This document shows positions 33,661-41,503 of a stretch of DNA of 64,000 nucleotides, piece by piece. Position numbers and translations under genes: made by a program. The DNA comes from Limnohabitans kasalickyi (GTDB taxonomy: Bacteria > Pseudomonadota > Gammaproteobacteria > Burkholderiales > Burkholderiaceae_C): the NCBI GenBank assembly GCA_965234325.1, contig OZ248415.1, positions 124,001 to 188,000 of the forward strand, given 5' to 3'. Under the pieces are notes generated by a model that was not told where the DNA came from, did no database searches, and was given only the letters and a program-made list of their open reading frames with translations. Each line of letters opens with the position of its first letter. Position 1 is the first letter of the stretch.

Positions 33661-33713
33661 GGGAGTATGGGTTGTAGAGCCTCATCGAGGGTTCGAATCC
33701 CTCCGTTCCGCCA
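33656..33713 (+). repeat. Attachment-type repeat, partial tRNA-Ser copy (attR-like)
   Basis: This 58-bp copy of the tRNA-Ser 3' half includes the T arm and CCA, with one base change (GGGT for GGGG) and one deleted T in the acceptor strand. It has no 5' half, so it is not a working tRNA gene. Confidence 0.85.
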
Positions 33714-33727
33714 GCAAACAAGCAAAG

Positions 33728-33750
33728 ACGCCCCTCACGGGGCGTTTTTC
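33728..33750 (+). terminator. Terminator after the partial tRNA copy
   Basis: The stem ACGCCCC / GGGGCGT with a 4-nt loop is followed by TTTTC. It sits at the same position relative to the copy as the first terminator does to the tRNA. Confidence 0.85.
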
Positions 33751-33814
33751 ATTTGTTTAGCCATTCTCTAGATTTGCCGTGAACCCACAACGGCACGAAT
33801 GCGGGAAAACCCCT

Positions 33815-33843
33815 TTGGCACAGTTTCATGGCGAATGTATCGT
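33815..33843 (+). promoter_or_regulatory. Predicted sigma70 promoter of the TRAP operon
   Basis: TTGGCA (33815-33820) and TATCGT (33838-33843) are separated by exactly 17 bp, 36 bp before the dctP start. Confidence 0.55.
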
Positions 33844-33848
33844 TTCAC

Positions 33849-33860
33849 TAAATCGATTTA
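33849..33860. promoter_or_regulatory. LacI-family operator overlapping the predicted start of transcription
   Basis: TAAATCGATTTA is a perfect palindrome with the central CG typical of LacI-family operators. It lies 6-17 bp after the -10 hexamer, where a bound repressor would block RNA polymerase. The operon's fourth gene encodes a LacI-type protein, making autoregulation likely. Confidence 0.6.
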
Positions 33861-33878
33861 CAACGACAGGAGACTGAC

Positions 33879-34871
33879 ATGAACCGCTTCATTCGCACAG
33901 CTTTTGCGCTGACCTTTTTGGTGAGTCTTGTATTGCCTGCCGCAGCGCAGGCCCCCGCCAAGCGTCTGCTGCGCATTCACACGGCCGGGCCCGCCGATCT
34001 TGGGGTCGACAACACGATGCTGGCTACCGAATTTGCAAACCTTGTCAATGCCGCATCGCCGAGCCTAGAGGTGAAGGTCTTCCCAAACAGCCAGTTAGGG
34101 CAATCGCGTGAGGTCATCGAAGCCATGCGCTTGGGCTCTGGCGCGGCAGGCACCACCGGCGGCGCTGCGGAATATGCCTCGTTCGTCAAGCGTGTCGGTG
34201 TGCTGGGTCTTCCTTTTGTTTGGAAAAGCTATGACCATGCGCTGAAGGTGCTCGATGGCCCTGTGGGCAAGGAGCTCTCGGATGATATGGAAAAGGGCGG
34301 CTTCAAAGTGCTCAGCTGGGGAGTCAGCTGGGGCTACCGCAACGTGGTCACGGCTAAGAAAGAGGTGAAGCAGGCCTCAGACCTCAAGGGTCTGAAGATT
34401 CGCACCATCCCAACCAAGGTATTCGTCTCTGCAATCAATGCCATGGGTGCCAACGCCACGCCGATGAATTTCGGCGAGATTTACACCTCGCTTCAGGGCG
34501 GTGTTCTCGACGGTTTTGAGCACACCGCAGCCACCACACTGTCGTTCAAGCTCAATGAAGTGTCTTGCTGCATTGCCATGACGCGTCACCTTATGGATCC
34601 CGTGGTGTTGACCCTGTCGATGGCTGAATGGCGCAAGCTCAGCCCGGCCGAGCAAGCTGTCGTCAGCAAGGCCGCTGAGAGCGCAGGCTCGAAGGTGCGT
34701 GCCTTGGCTTCCGTGCGTGAGGCTGAGTCGCTTGCTGCCGTCAAGAAGCTCGGCATGAAGGTCAATGAGATTGACTTGGCTCCACTTCAGGCCGCTGCCC
34801 TGCCTGCCCAAGACGATTTGGCCAAGGAATTTGGTGCTGAGTCGCTGCTCAAGCAAATTCGTGCCCAGTGA
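33879..34871 (+). CDS. TRAP transporter substrate-binding protein (DctP family)
   Basis: This 330-residue periplasmic protein has a signal peptide ending AAAQA (about residue 24). The DctP fold shows LEVKVFPNSQLGQSREVIEAM, the LKGLKIRTIP segment with the arginine that usually binds the substrate carboxylate, and NFGEIYTSLQGGVLDGFE. It captures an acidic substrate, probably a sugar acid given the operon. AGGAG lies 5 bp before ATG. It overlaps dctQ by one base. Confidence 0.92.
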   Translation: MNRFIRTAFALTFLVSLVLPAAAQAPAKRLLRIHTAGPADLGVDNTMLATEFANLVNAASPSLEVKVFPNSQLGQSREVIEAMRLGSGAAGTTGGAAEYASFVKRVGVLGLPFVWKSYDHALKVLDGPVGKELSDDMEKGGFKVLSWGVSWGYRNVVTAKKEVKQASDLKGLKIRTIPTKVFVSAINAMGANATPMNFGEIYTSLQGGVLDGFEHTAATTLSFKLNEVSCCIAMTRHLMDPVVLTLSMAEWRKLSPAEQAVVSKAAESAGSKVRALASVREAESLAAVKKLGMKVNEIDLAPLQAAALPAQDDLAKEFGAESLLKQIRAQ

Positions 34872-35338
34872 TGCAACGCCTCTTTGATGCCATTGATCGT
34901 GGGGCTGAGTGGCTGGTCGCCGCTTTCCTTGCGGTCATCCTGATGATTGCATTGATTCAGGTTGGTAACCGCTTTGTGATCAATTCCTCGCTGAGCTGGA
35001 GCGAGGAGGCACAGATCTTCGGTCATATCTGGATCGTTTTTTTGGGCATACCTATCGCGCTGCGGCGAGGCTCTCACCTGTTCATTGAGACGTATTGCGA
35101 TAAGCTGCCCGTCCGCGCCCGCTTTGTGTTTGACCTGTGTGTTGAGTTGCTGTGGGGTGCCTTTGGCGTGTCTCTGACCGTGCTGGGTTGGATGGTCGCG
35201 AGCGTTGCGCACATGCAGGAGTCACCCGGGCTGGAGATTCCCATGAGTTGGCCTTACGGTGCCATGGTGGTGGGTGGTGCCTACCTGACGCTGGTCGCTG
35301 CGCGCCGCTTGATGGCAATGCTTTGGAGACCCGCATGA
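34871..35338 (+). CDS. TRAP transporter small permease (DctQ)
   Basis: This 155-residue protein has four transmembrane helices and the DctQ-type SWSEEAQIFGHIWIVFLGIPIALRRG segment. It bridges the binding protein and the large permease. ATG 34871 overlaps the dctP stop (TGATG), and its own stop overlaps the dctM start (ATGA), indicating coupled translation. Confidence 0.92.
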   Translation: MQRLFDAIDRGAEWLVAAFLAVILMIALIQVGNRFVINSSLSWSEEAQIFGHIWIVFLGIPIALRRGSHLFIETYCDKLPVRARFVFDLCVELLWGAFGVSLTVLGWMVASVAHMQESPGLEIPMSWPYGAMVVGGAYLTLVAARRLMAMLWRPA

Positions 35339-36624
35339 TCTGGTTCCTCTTCGCCCTCATGCTCGGCACCATGATCGCTGGTGTGCCCATCCTCCTATCG
35401 ATCGCCTTTGTGGGCTATGTGGGTGTGGCTGCTGTGCCCGATCTGGTGCTGCCTTTGTTTGCGCAGAAGATGTTTGCGCAGCTTGACTCTTTCACACTGC
35501 TCGCGCTGCCTTATTTCATCTTGGCAGGTGGTCTGATGTCGGCTAGCGGCATGAGCCAGCAATTGGTTGATTTCTCCCGCGTGTTGGTGGGCCACTTACG
35601 GGCGGGCTTAGCGCACGCATCGGTGGTGGCTAGCATGATCTTCGCAGGCATTTCCGGCTCCAGCACTGCAGACGCCGCCGCAATTTCTGCTATTGCCATA
35701 CCGACCATGAAGAAGTCCGGCTACAAGCCTGGCTTTGCAGCAGCGCTGATCGCGACCGCTGGCACGATCGGCGCCATCATCCCGCCGAGCATGGTGATGG
35801 TGGTGTACGGTGCAATCGCGCAAGTATCTATTGGCGGTTTGTTCTTGGGGGGCATCATCCCGGGCATCTTGGTCGGCCTTTTTCTGATGGCTACCATTAA
35901 GATTTATACCTACCACCCCGACTACCCCGAGCTGAGGGTGATCCACAGCAAATTCGAGTGGCGCGCAGTGGGCCAGTCTTTGCGCGAGGTATGGCCGGCG
36001 CTGCTAGGACCGGTCATCATCGTCGGCGGCATATTGGGCGGCATATTTACAGCCACTGAGGCCGGTGCCGTGGCCTGCCTTTACGCGCTGGTGCTGGGCA
36101 TGGGTTTTTATCGGAAGATCAAGTGGCGCGATCTGCCTGCTATCTTCCTTGATGCTGCCACGATGACGACGATGGTCTCTGGGGTGATTGCCGTGGCAGG
36201 CGCTTCCGGTTGGTTGCTGGGCTATCTTGAGTTCAATCAAGGCGCTGTGAAATTTGTGACATCCTTCTCTCAGGATCCCACAATCGTGCTTTTGCTGATG
36301 GCAACAGTCATGATCGTCTTGGGCACCTTTGTCGACTCATTGGCAGTACTGCTTGTTTTTGCGCCTGCGGCCATTCAGATCAGCAAGGTCTATGGCATCG
36401 ACCCTTTCCAGATGGGCTTAGTGATGGTGATGTGCAATCAAATCGGTGCTGTGTCCCCGCCGACCGCACCCTTGCTGTTTGTCACGACCAGCATTGCACA
36501 GACCACCTATGCAGAAGTGAACCGCCATGTCTGGTGGTTCATGCTGGCCGAGGTTTTGGTGCTGCTGCTGGTCATCTTCATCCCGGGTCTGGCATCCTGG
36601 ATCCCGCATTACTTTTTGGGATAG
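35335..36624 (+). CDS. TRAP transporter large permease (DctM)
   Basis: This 429-residue protein has about 12 transmembrane helices. Family motifs are ALPYFILAGGLM, IFAGISGSSTADAAAISAIAIP and IGAIIPPSMVMVVYGAIA. It is the sodium-coupled transport subunit. ATG 35335 is set by the ATGA overlap with dctQ; the in-frame extension upstream is not DctM-like. Confidence 0.94.
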   Translation: MIWFLFALMLGTMIAGVPILLSIAFVGYVGVAAVPDLVLPLFAQKMFAQLDSFTLLALPYFILAGGLMSASGMSQQLVDFSRVLVGHLRAGLAHASVVASMIFAGISGSSTADAAAISAIAIPTMKKSGYKPGFAAALIATAGTIGAIIPPSMVMVVYGAIAQVSIGGLFLGGIIPGILVGLFLMATIKIYTYHPDYPELRVIHSKFEWRAVGQSLREVWPALLGPVIIVGGILGGIFTATEAGAVACLYALVLGMGFYRKIKWRDLPAIFLDAATMTTMVSGVIAVAGASGWLLGYLEFNQGAVKFVTSFSQDPTIVLLLMATVMIVLGTFVDSLAVLLVFAPAAIQISKVYGIDPFQMGLVMVMCNQIGAVSPPTAPLLFVTTSIAQTTYAEVNRHVWWFMLAEVLVLLLVIFIPGLASWIPHYFLG

Positions 36625-36631
36625 CACCGGT

Positions 36632-37690
36632 TTGAGCACCATACAGGATGTTGCTAAGCAGGCGGGCGTTTCTACCAGCACCGTTTCTAACGTGCTCAAC
36701 GGCCGCACCGACCTGATGAGACGTGAGACGCTGACACGTGTTGAGACGGCTATCTCGGCGCTCAGTTACCGACCCAACCGCGCTGCGCAACAACTCAAAA
36801 CCGGGAACAACCCGATGCTCGGACTACTGGTGCCCAGCATCGCCAACCCCATGTATGGCTATATCGCGCGCGAAATAGAGACCGTTGCCCAGCAGCAGTA
36901 TGGCCATCGCGTGATGCTGGGTAATACTTACCGTAGCAAGGAGATCGAGACAGGTTTCTTTGATGATCTTTTCTCGCATGGGGTGCGCGGGGCGATCATG
37001 ATTTCTTCGCAACTTGACGAGCAGCACTTAGACCGGGTTGTGCAGCGCGGACTTGTCGCCGTTAGCTACGACAGACCTGCCACGCCGGGCGCTTCACCTG
37101 CGCTTGACCATGTGACCGTGGATAACGCTGCGGCCGCCCGCATGGCCACTGAGCACCTGATCAGTCGCGGCCACCAGCGCTTGGTTTTTGCCACTGCCGC
37201 AGGCCAGACCATGAGCCGGCGGGAAAAGGTCAAGGGCTTTCTGGCTGCCGCGCAGTCCGCCGGATTGGCTGACAGCGCGCACGTGCTAGAAGGCAGTATA
37301 AAAGCCGGCTACGGTGACTCAGAAATGGCGGATCTCGGCCGCATGCTGGCCGCCCGAATTGCCCTTGACCCTCGCCGTCCGACAGGCATTGTGGCCGTCA
37401 ATGATCTGATGGCATTCGGTTTGATGGCTGGTTTGCGTGATGCCGGCTTGTCAGTCCCCGCAGATGTGTCGCTGGTCGGCATCGATGGACTGTTTCTTTC
37501 TGCCCTGATGAACCCGGGTTTGACGACGGTTCGATTGCCCGTACCCCAAATGGCTAGCAAGTTGGTCGAACGCGTGATCGCTCGCATGGCTGACCCAAGT
37601 ACCAAGACGGACGAGTTCATCTTTCAGCCCGACCTGGTTGAGCGTGCATCTGTGGCCGTGCCGCCCCCACCGGCAAGGCGGCAAGCGTGA
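36632..37690 (+). CDS. LacI-family transcriptional regulator
   Basis: This is a 352-residue repressor. The N-terminal helix-turn-helix is STIQDVAKQAGVSTSTVSNV followed by the hinge YRPNRAAQQL. The rest is a periplasmic-binding-like effector domain. The start is TTG 36632, 7 bp after dctM; the longer frame overlaps dctM. Its stop overlaps the dehydrogenase start. It probably represses its own operon through the palindrome at 33849-33860, with a sugar-acid intermediate as inducer. Confidence 0.9.
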   Translation: MSTIQDVAKQAGVSTSTVSNVLNGRTDLMRRETLTRVETAISALSYRPNRAAQQLKTGNNPMLGLLVPSIANPMYGYIAREIETVAQQQYGHRVMLGNTYRSKEIETGFFDDLFSHGVRGAIMISSQLDEQHLDRVVQRGLVAVSYDRPATPGASPALDHVTVDNAAAARMATEHLISRGHQRLVFATAAGQTMSRREKVKGFLAAAQSAGLADSAHVLEGSIKAGYGDSEMADLGRMLAARIALDPRRPTGIVAVNDLMAFGLMAGLRDAGLSVPADVSLVGIDGLFLSALMNPGLTTVRLPVPQMASKLVERVIARMADPSTKTDEFIFQPDLVERASVAVPPPPARRQA

Positions 37691-38709
37691 TGTCTCGCCC
37701 ATTGGTTTTCCTAACCCATAGCCCCAGCGTGCTGGCAAATTACTATGGCCCGCGCGCACTCGCCGCCTTGGAGGAAGTCGCCACTGTGCGCTGCGCGCGT
37801 GATGAGGTGCCCTTCACTGCCGAGACGCTTGCAGCCGCCGCGCAAGACTGCGACATCATCGTCAGCGACCGGCGCGTCGAAGCTGGCGCTGGGCTACTGG
37901 CCGGCTTGCCCCATTTGGTTGCCTTCTGCCGCTGTGCCATGGACATTCGCAACATCGACGTGCCAGCCGCCAGTGCACAAGGTATTCTGGTCACGCAGGC
38001 CAGCGCCGGATTCATGGCCTCGGTCTCCGAATGGATCGTCGGGATGATGGTCGACCTCGGCCGCCACATCAGTCCCGCTGTAGCCCAATACCAGGCGGGC
38101 CTGTCCCCCGGTGTGATGATGGGGCGCGAACTGCGGGGTGCGACGTTGGGCATCGTGGGCTTTGGCCAGATCGGCCGCTATCTTGCTGATTTGGCCCTTG
38201 CCTTTGGTATGCGTGTTTGCGTGGCCGACCCGTTTGTCAGCATCGAGAACCCTTCCATACGGCAAGTCTCGATGGCCGAGTTGCTGGTGCAGTCCGATTT
38301 CGTGGTGTGCTTGGCCAACGCCACGCCGCAAACCGAGAATCTTTTCGGCGAGGCAGCCTTCGCAGCGATGCAACCGACGGCCTACTTCATCAATGCATCA
38401 CGCGGCAATTTGGTCGACGAGGCAGCCCTTTTGCGGGCGCTGGATAACGCGCAGATCGCTGGCTGCGCGCTAGATGTCGGGCGTGCGCCAGACCAGATGC
38501 CCAGCCCCGATTTGGCGCGGCACCCGCGCTTGCGGGCCACGCCTCACATTGGTGGCCTTACACCACCCGCCATCGAGCACCAGTCGCTGGAGACAGCCGC
38601 GCAGGTGACTGCCATCATCCGCGGGCAGATACCGATTGGCGCCGTCAATGCAGCGCATGCAAGGCGCCTGTCTGCTCGCTTTCCCTTGCAACCGGGTACC
38701 TCTCCATGA
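37690..38709 (+). CDS. D-2-hydroxyacid dehydrogenase family protein
   Basis: This 339-residue protein has an N-terminal catalytic domain and a Rossmann domain with GIVGFGQIGRYLADLA (about residues 155-170). The catalytic arginine is in INASRGNLVDE and the histidine in ATPHIGG. The glutamate normally found in the DVFxxEP segment is missing: the text is LDVGRAPDQMP. This suggests a distinct subfamily. It may reduce a 2-keto acid or aldehyde-derived product of the pathway. ATG overlaps the lacI stop by one base. Confidence 0.82.
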   Translation: MSRPLVFLTHSPSVLANYYGPRALAALEEVATVRCARDEVPFTAETLAAAAQDCDIIVSDRRVEAGAGLLAGLPHLVAFCRCAMDIRNIDVPAASAQGILVTQASAGFMASVSEWIVGMMVDLGRHISPAVAQYQAGLSPGVMMGRELRGATLGIVGFGQIGRYLADLALAFGMRVCVADPFVSIENPSIRQVSMAELLVQSDFVVCLANATPQTENLFGEAAFAAMQPTAYFINASRGNLVDEAALLRALDNAQIAGCALDVGRAPDQMPSPDLARHPRLRATPHIGGLTPPAIEHQSLETAAQVTAIIRGQIPIGAVNAAHARRLSARFPLQPGTSP

Positions 38710-39527
38710 AACAGACCTCCCTACCGCGCGGTGCATGTGACTGCCATGTGCACATCTACGAAAACCAGTTCCCAATTGCGGCCAGCGCGACCTTCCAACC
38801 GCCCGAGGGGCCTCTGTCGGCTTACCAGCAGGTCCAGGCGGAGCTCGGCCTAGAGCGTGTCGTGATCGTCCAGGCCACTGCCTACGGTTTTGACAATAGC
38901 TGCATGCTCGAGGCGCTTGGCAAACTTGTCGATTCGGCGCGTGGCATCGCCATCGTGAGGCCAGACACGCCCGATTCGGAACTCGAGCGCCTGCATGCGG
39001 CTGGAGTGCGGGGTGTGCGCTACATGACAATTCCTAACTCGGGTGGACTGGCGTCATGGGAAACGATGGAAGCCATGTCCGCACGTATCGCGCCACTGGG
39101 ATGGGCCATTAACCTGCAAATGGATGGGCGAGATTTCCCCCAGCGACAGGCGGTCATTGACCGTTTGACGTCCAAGGTGGTCATAGACCACAATGGTAAA
39201 TTCCTCGAGCCTGTGGCACCAGACGATCCGGCGTTCATGGCGCTGCTGCGCTTGCTGGAGCGAGAAGGCCGCTGGATCAAGCTGTCTGCACCTTATGAGA
39301 CCTCTAAGGTCGGCCCCCCTGGGTACGACGACGTTTCGGCATTGTCTAGGGCGCTGGTGCGTGCTCACCCCGATCGCTGTCTGTGGGCCAGCAACTGGCC
39401 GCATCCAAACCGCGTGCCGCTCCCTTCAAATGCAGCGCTGCTTGAGCTGTTGTCCGACTGGGCGCCAGATGCGGTTACCCGCCAAGCCATTCTGGTGGAC
39501 AACCCCGCGCTGGCATTCGGATTTTGA
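38706..39527 (+). CDS. Amidohydrolase family 2 protein, lactonase-like, with Asp-to-Asn change
   Basis: This 273-residue TIM-barrel protein belongs to the same family as 2-pyrone-4,6-dicarboxylate lactonase and sugar lactonases (COG3618 type). It shows DCHVHIYE near residue 13, VVIDHNGKF, and WIKLSAPYE. The strand-8 segment reads LWASNWPHPN: N230 replaces the aspartate seen in the paralogue at 39636 (GSDWPHP). It may therefore isomerise or bind a lactone rather than hydrolyse it. It overlaps the dehydrogenase by 4 bp and ends the operon. Confidence 0.82.
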   Translation: MKQTSLPRGACDCHVHIYENQFPIAASATFQPPEGPLSAYQQVQAELGLERVVIVQATAYGFDNSCMLEALGKLVDSARGIAIVRPDTPDSELERLHAAGVRGVRYMTIPNSGGLASWETMEAMSARIAPLGWAINLQMDGRDFPQRQAVIDRLTSKVVIDHNGKFLEPVAPDDPAFMALLRLLEREGRWIKLSAPYETSKVGPPGYDDVSALSRALVRAHPDRCLWASNWPHPNRVPLPSNAALLELLSDWAPDAVTRQAILVDNPALAFGF

Positions 39528-39635
39528 TATCTTGGCCGGCACCCCATTTATTTAGCAGGGCGACGACAAGGTATGGAGGTGCCATTCGCGATTGGCTAAA
39601 CGGCCATTCACATGGACTGTCTCTTTGACTTAGGC

Positions 39636-40487
39636 TCAACCAAACCCATAAAGCGCAGCCGGATTGCTGACCAAAATGCGTTCGCGAATCACCGCATTGG
39701 GCACCGCTAGTGCCAAACAGTCCATGAGATTGGCGTCGTCTGGCATGTTGTCGGTTCGCTCGGTCGGGTGGGGCCAGTCACTGCCCCAGAGGCAAAAATC
39801 GGGCGCTTCCGCTGCAAAAAGCCTCGCAAGCTCGACGCTGTCGGCGTAGGTGGGCGCGCCCACTTGGCTCTCGTTGTAGAAACCTGAGAGCTTGACGTAA
39901 GCCTTACCCTGTTGCAGCAGCTCACGAATCAAGTTGCAGGCTGGGTGTGCTTGACCCAGAGGCTGCGGCACACGGCCAAGGTGGTCGAACACACAGGGTA
40001 CGGGTAGATTTTTCCAGACGTGCGAAGCAGCCAACAGGGCATCGCTCGGCATGTTCAACTGGATGTGCCAACCCAGCGGCGCGATGCGTTTTGCCAGTGG
40101 TATGACCATGTCGAGTGTGGTGGCACCCGGCGGCGCTAGGTTGAAGCGTATGCCTCGGACACCGTGAGCGTGCAGCGATTGCAGTTCGGCATCCGTTACC
40201 TCCGTGTTGACAACCGCGACACCTCTGCAATTTGCCTGTCTAAAGGCGGCAATCGACGCGACCAATAGCCGGTTGTCTACGCCGTAGGTGGAGGGTTGCA
40301 CGATGACGTTGCGTTGCGTGCCTAAGCGTTTTTGTAACGCCTGGTAATCGGCCACCAGCGCATCGGCAGGACGCAAGACTGCCTTGGGGATCGCCGGAAA
40401 ACGGGCGTCAAAAATATGGTGGTGGCAATCGGTGGCGTGATCAGGCACAGCCAGCCGAGGCGCGTTCACACCGGAGGAAAACTTCAC
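39636..40487 (-). CDS. Amidohydrolase family 2 protein, probable sugar lactonase
   Basis: This 283-residue paralogue of the convergent neighbour has DCHHHIFDARFP near residue 20, CVFDHLGRVPQP, AYVKLSGFYNES and LWGSDWPHPTE, where the catalytic aspartate is present. It most likely opens a sugar lactone to the free acid. It is the last gene of the leftward operon and overlaps the Gfo/Idh/MocA dehydrogenase by 4 bp, which fits oxidation of a sugar to its lactone followed by hydrolysis. The actual sugar is unknown. Confidence 0.85.
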   Translation of the reverse strand: MKFSSGVNAPRLAVPDHATDCHHHIFDARFPAIPKAVLRPADALVADYQALQKRLGTQRNVIVQPSTYGVDNRLLVASIAAFRQANCRGVAVVNTEVTDAELQSLHAHGVRGIRFNLAPPGATTLDMVIPLAKRIAPLGWHIQLNMPSDALLAASHVWKNLPVPCVFDHLGRVPQPLGQAHPACNLIRELLQQGKAYVKLSGFYNESQVGAPTYADSVELARLFAAEAPDFCLWGSDWPHPTERTDNMPDDANLMDCLALAVPNAVIRERILVSNPAALYGFG

Positions 40488-41503
40488 AGAGCGTCGGGCT
40501 GAAATGCGTAAATCTCTTCGACTAATCTCAGGGTTTGCAGATTGTCTTCGGGTCGGGTCTCAAACGGCAGGCCATCGGCAAGGCGATCAACAAAGTGTCG
40601 GATCGTGGCGGTGTACGAGTCGGAATAGCATTGGGCTAAATCGTAGGCCACTTGTGCAGGCTGTGCGCCCAAGCACTCCAGACTGTCGCCAGACAAGCGG
40701 ATGCTGCCGCGCTCACCCATCAGCAGCAGCTCATCGGGCTTGCCCGCGGGTTCGCCCCAGACGCGCAAATTGGACATGAGGGTGACTGTGGCGCCTTGGG
40801 CGTTTTCGAACACGATGGATGCACGGTCTTCGCCCTGCATGCCAGAGCAGCCGCGGCCCAAGCGGGCATGAATCAATCGCAGGTCACCAAGCAAAAATCG
40901 CAAACTGTCGATGTGATGAATCAAGATTTCCATCACGAGGGCGCGGTCGAGCGTGGCGATGAAAGGTTGTCTGTCGATGGCTGGGTAGCGGCCATCTGCA
41001 TCAGCGATCAGTCCGGATGTTAAGAGGCTCATCTGCGCCTGCACCACCGTGCCTATTCGTTCTTCTTTCAGCCACGTGGAGATTTGGCGGTAGTAAGCAC
41101 GAAAGCGCCAGTTCTCATGCACCATCAAACGCGTGTTGTTTTGCACTTCGGCCACCAGTGAACAGGCTTGGTCATAGGTGGGCGCCAAAGGTTTTTGGCA
41201 AAGCACGGGCAGACCGCTACTGGCCACAAGTTGGACCAGTTCGACATGCATTTGACGAGGTGCTGCAATGTCTATCGCATCTAAACCCCCGTGCGCCAGC
41301 ATGTCAGCAGCATCAGCAAAAACGTGCTCAATACCAAATTCATTGGCTCGGATTTTGGCCTGCTCTAGGTTGGGATCAGCAATGGCGATCACCTTGGCAT
41401 CTGGGCTGATCTGCGCCCAAGATTTCAGGTGGTGTTGGGTGACCCAGCCTGCACCGATCAAGCCGATGCGGAGAGGTTTTTTTATCGTCGCTGGCATGCT
41501 CAA
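40484..41503 (-). CDS. Gfo/Idh/MocA-family oxidoreductase
   Basis: This is a 339-residue NAD(P)-dependent dehydrogenase. The N-terminal Rossmann fold is LRIGLIGAGWVTQHHLKSW. The usual EKP motif appears as LCQKPLAPT near residue 98. The C-terminal domain carries a conserved IHHIDSLRFLLG, with a histidine often used in catalysis. It would oxidise a sugar to a lactone. It overlaps both neighbours by 4 bp. Confidence 0.87.
   Translation of the reverse strand: MSMPATIKKPLRIGLIGAGWVTQHHLKSWAQISPDAKVIAIADPNLEQAKIRANEFGIEHVFADAADMLAHGGLDAIDIAAPRQMHVELVQLVASSGLPVLCQKPLAPTYDQACSLVAEVQNNTRLMVHENWRFRAYYRQISTWLKEERIGTVVQAQMSLLTSGLIADADGRYPAIDRQPFIATLDRALVMEILIHHIDSLRFLLGDLRLIHARLGRGCSGMQGEDRASIVFENAQGATVTLMSNLRVWGEPAGKPDELLLMGERGSIRLSGDSLECLGAQPAQVAYDLAQCYSDSYTATIRHFVDRLADGLPFETRPEDNLQTLRLVEEIYAFQPDAL

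Noticed and set aside
33656..33713. Second tRNA-Ser gene
   Set aside because: Only the 3' half is present and the acceptor strand has a deletion; it is an att-type repeat, not a tRNA.
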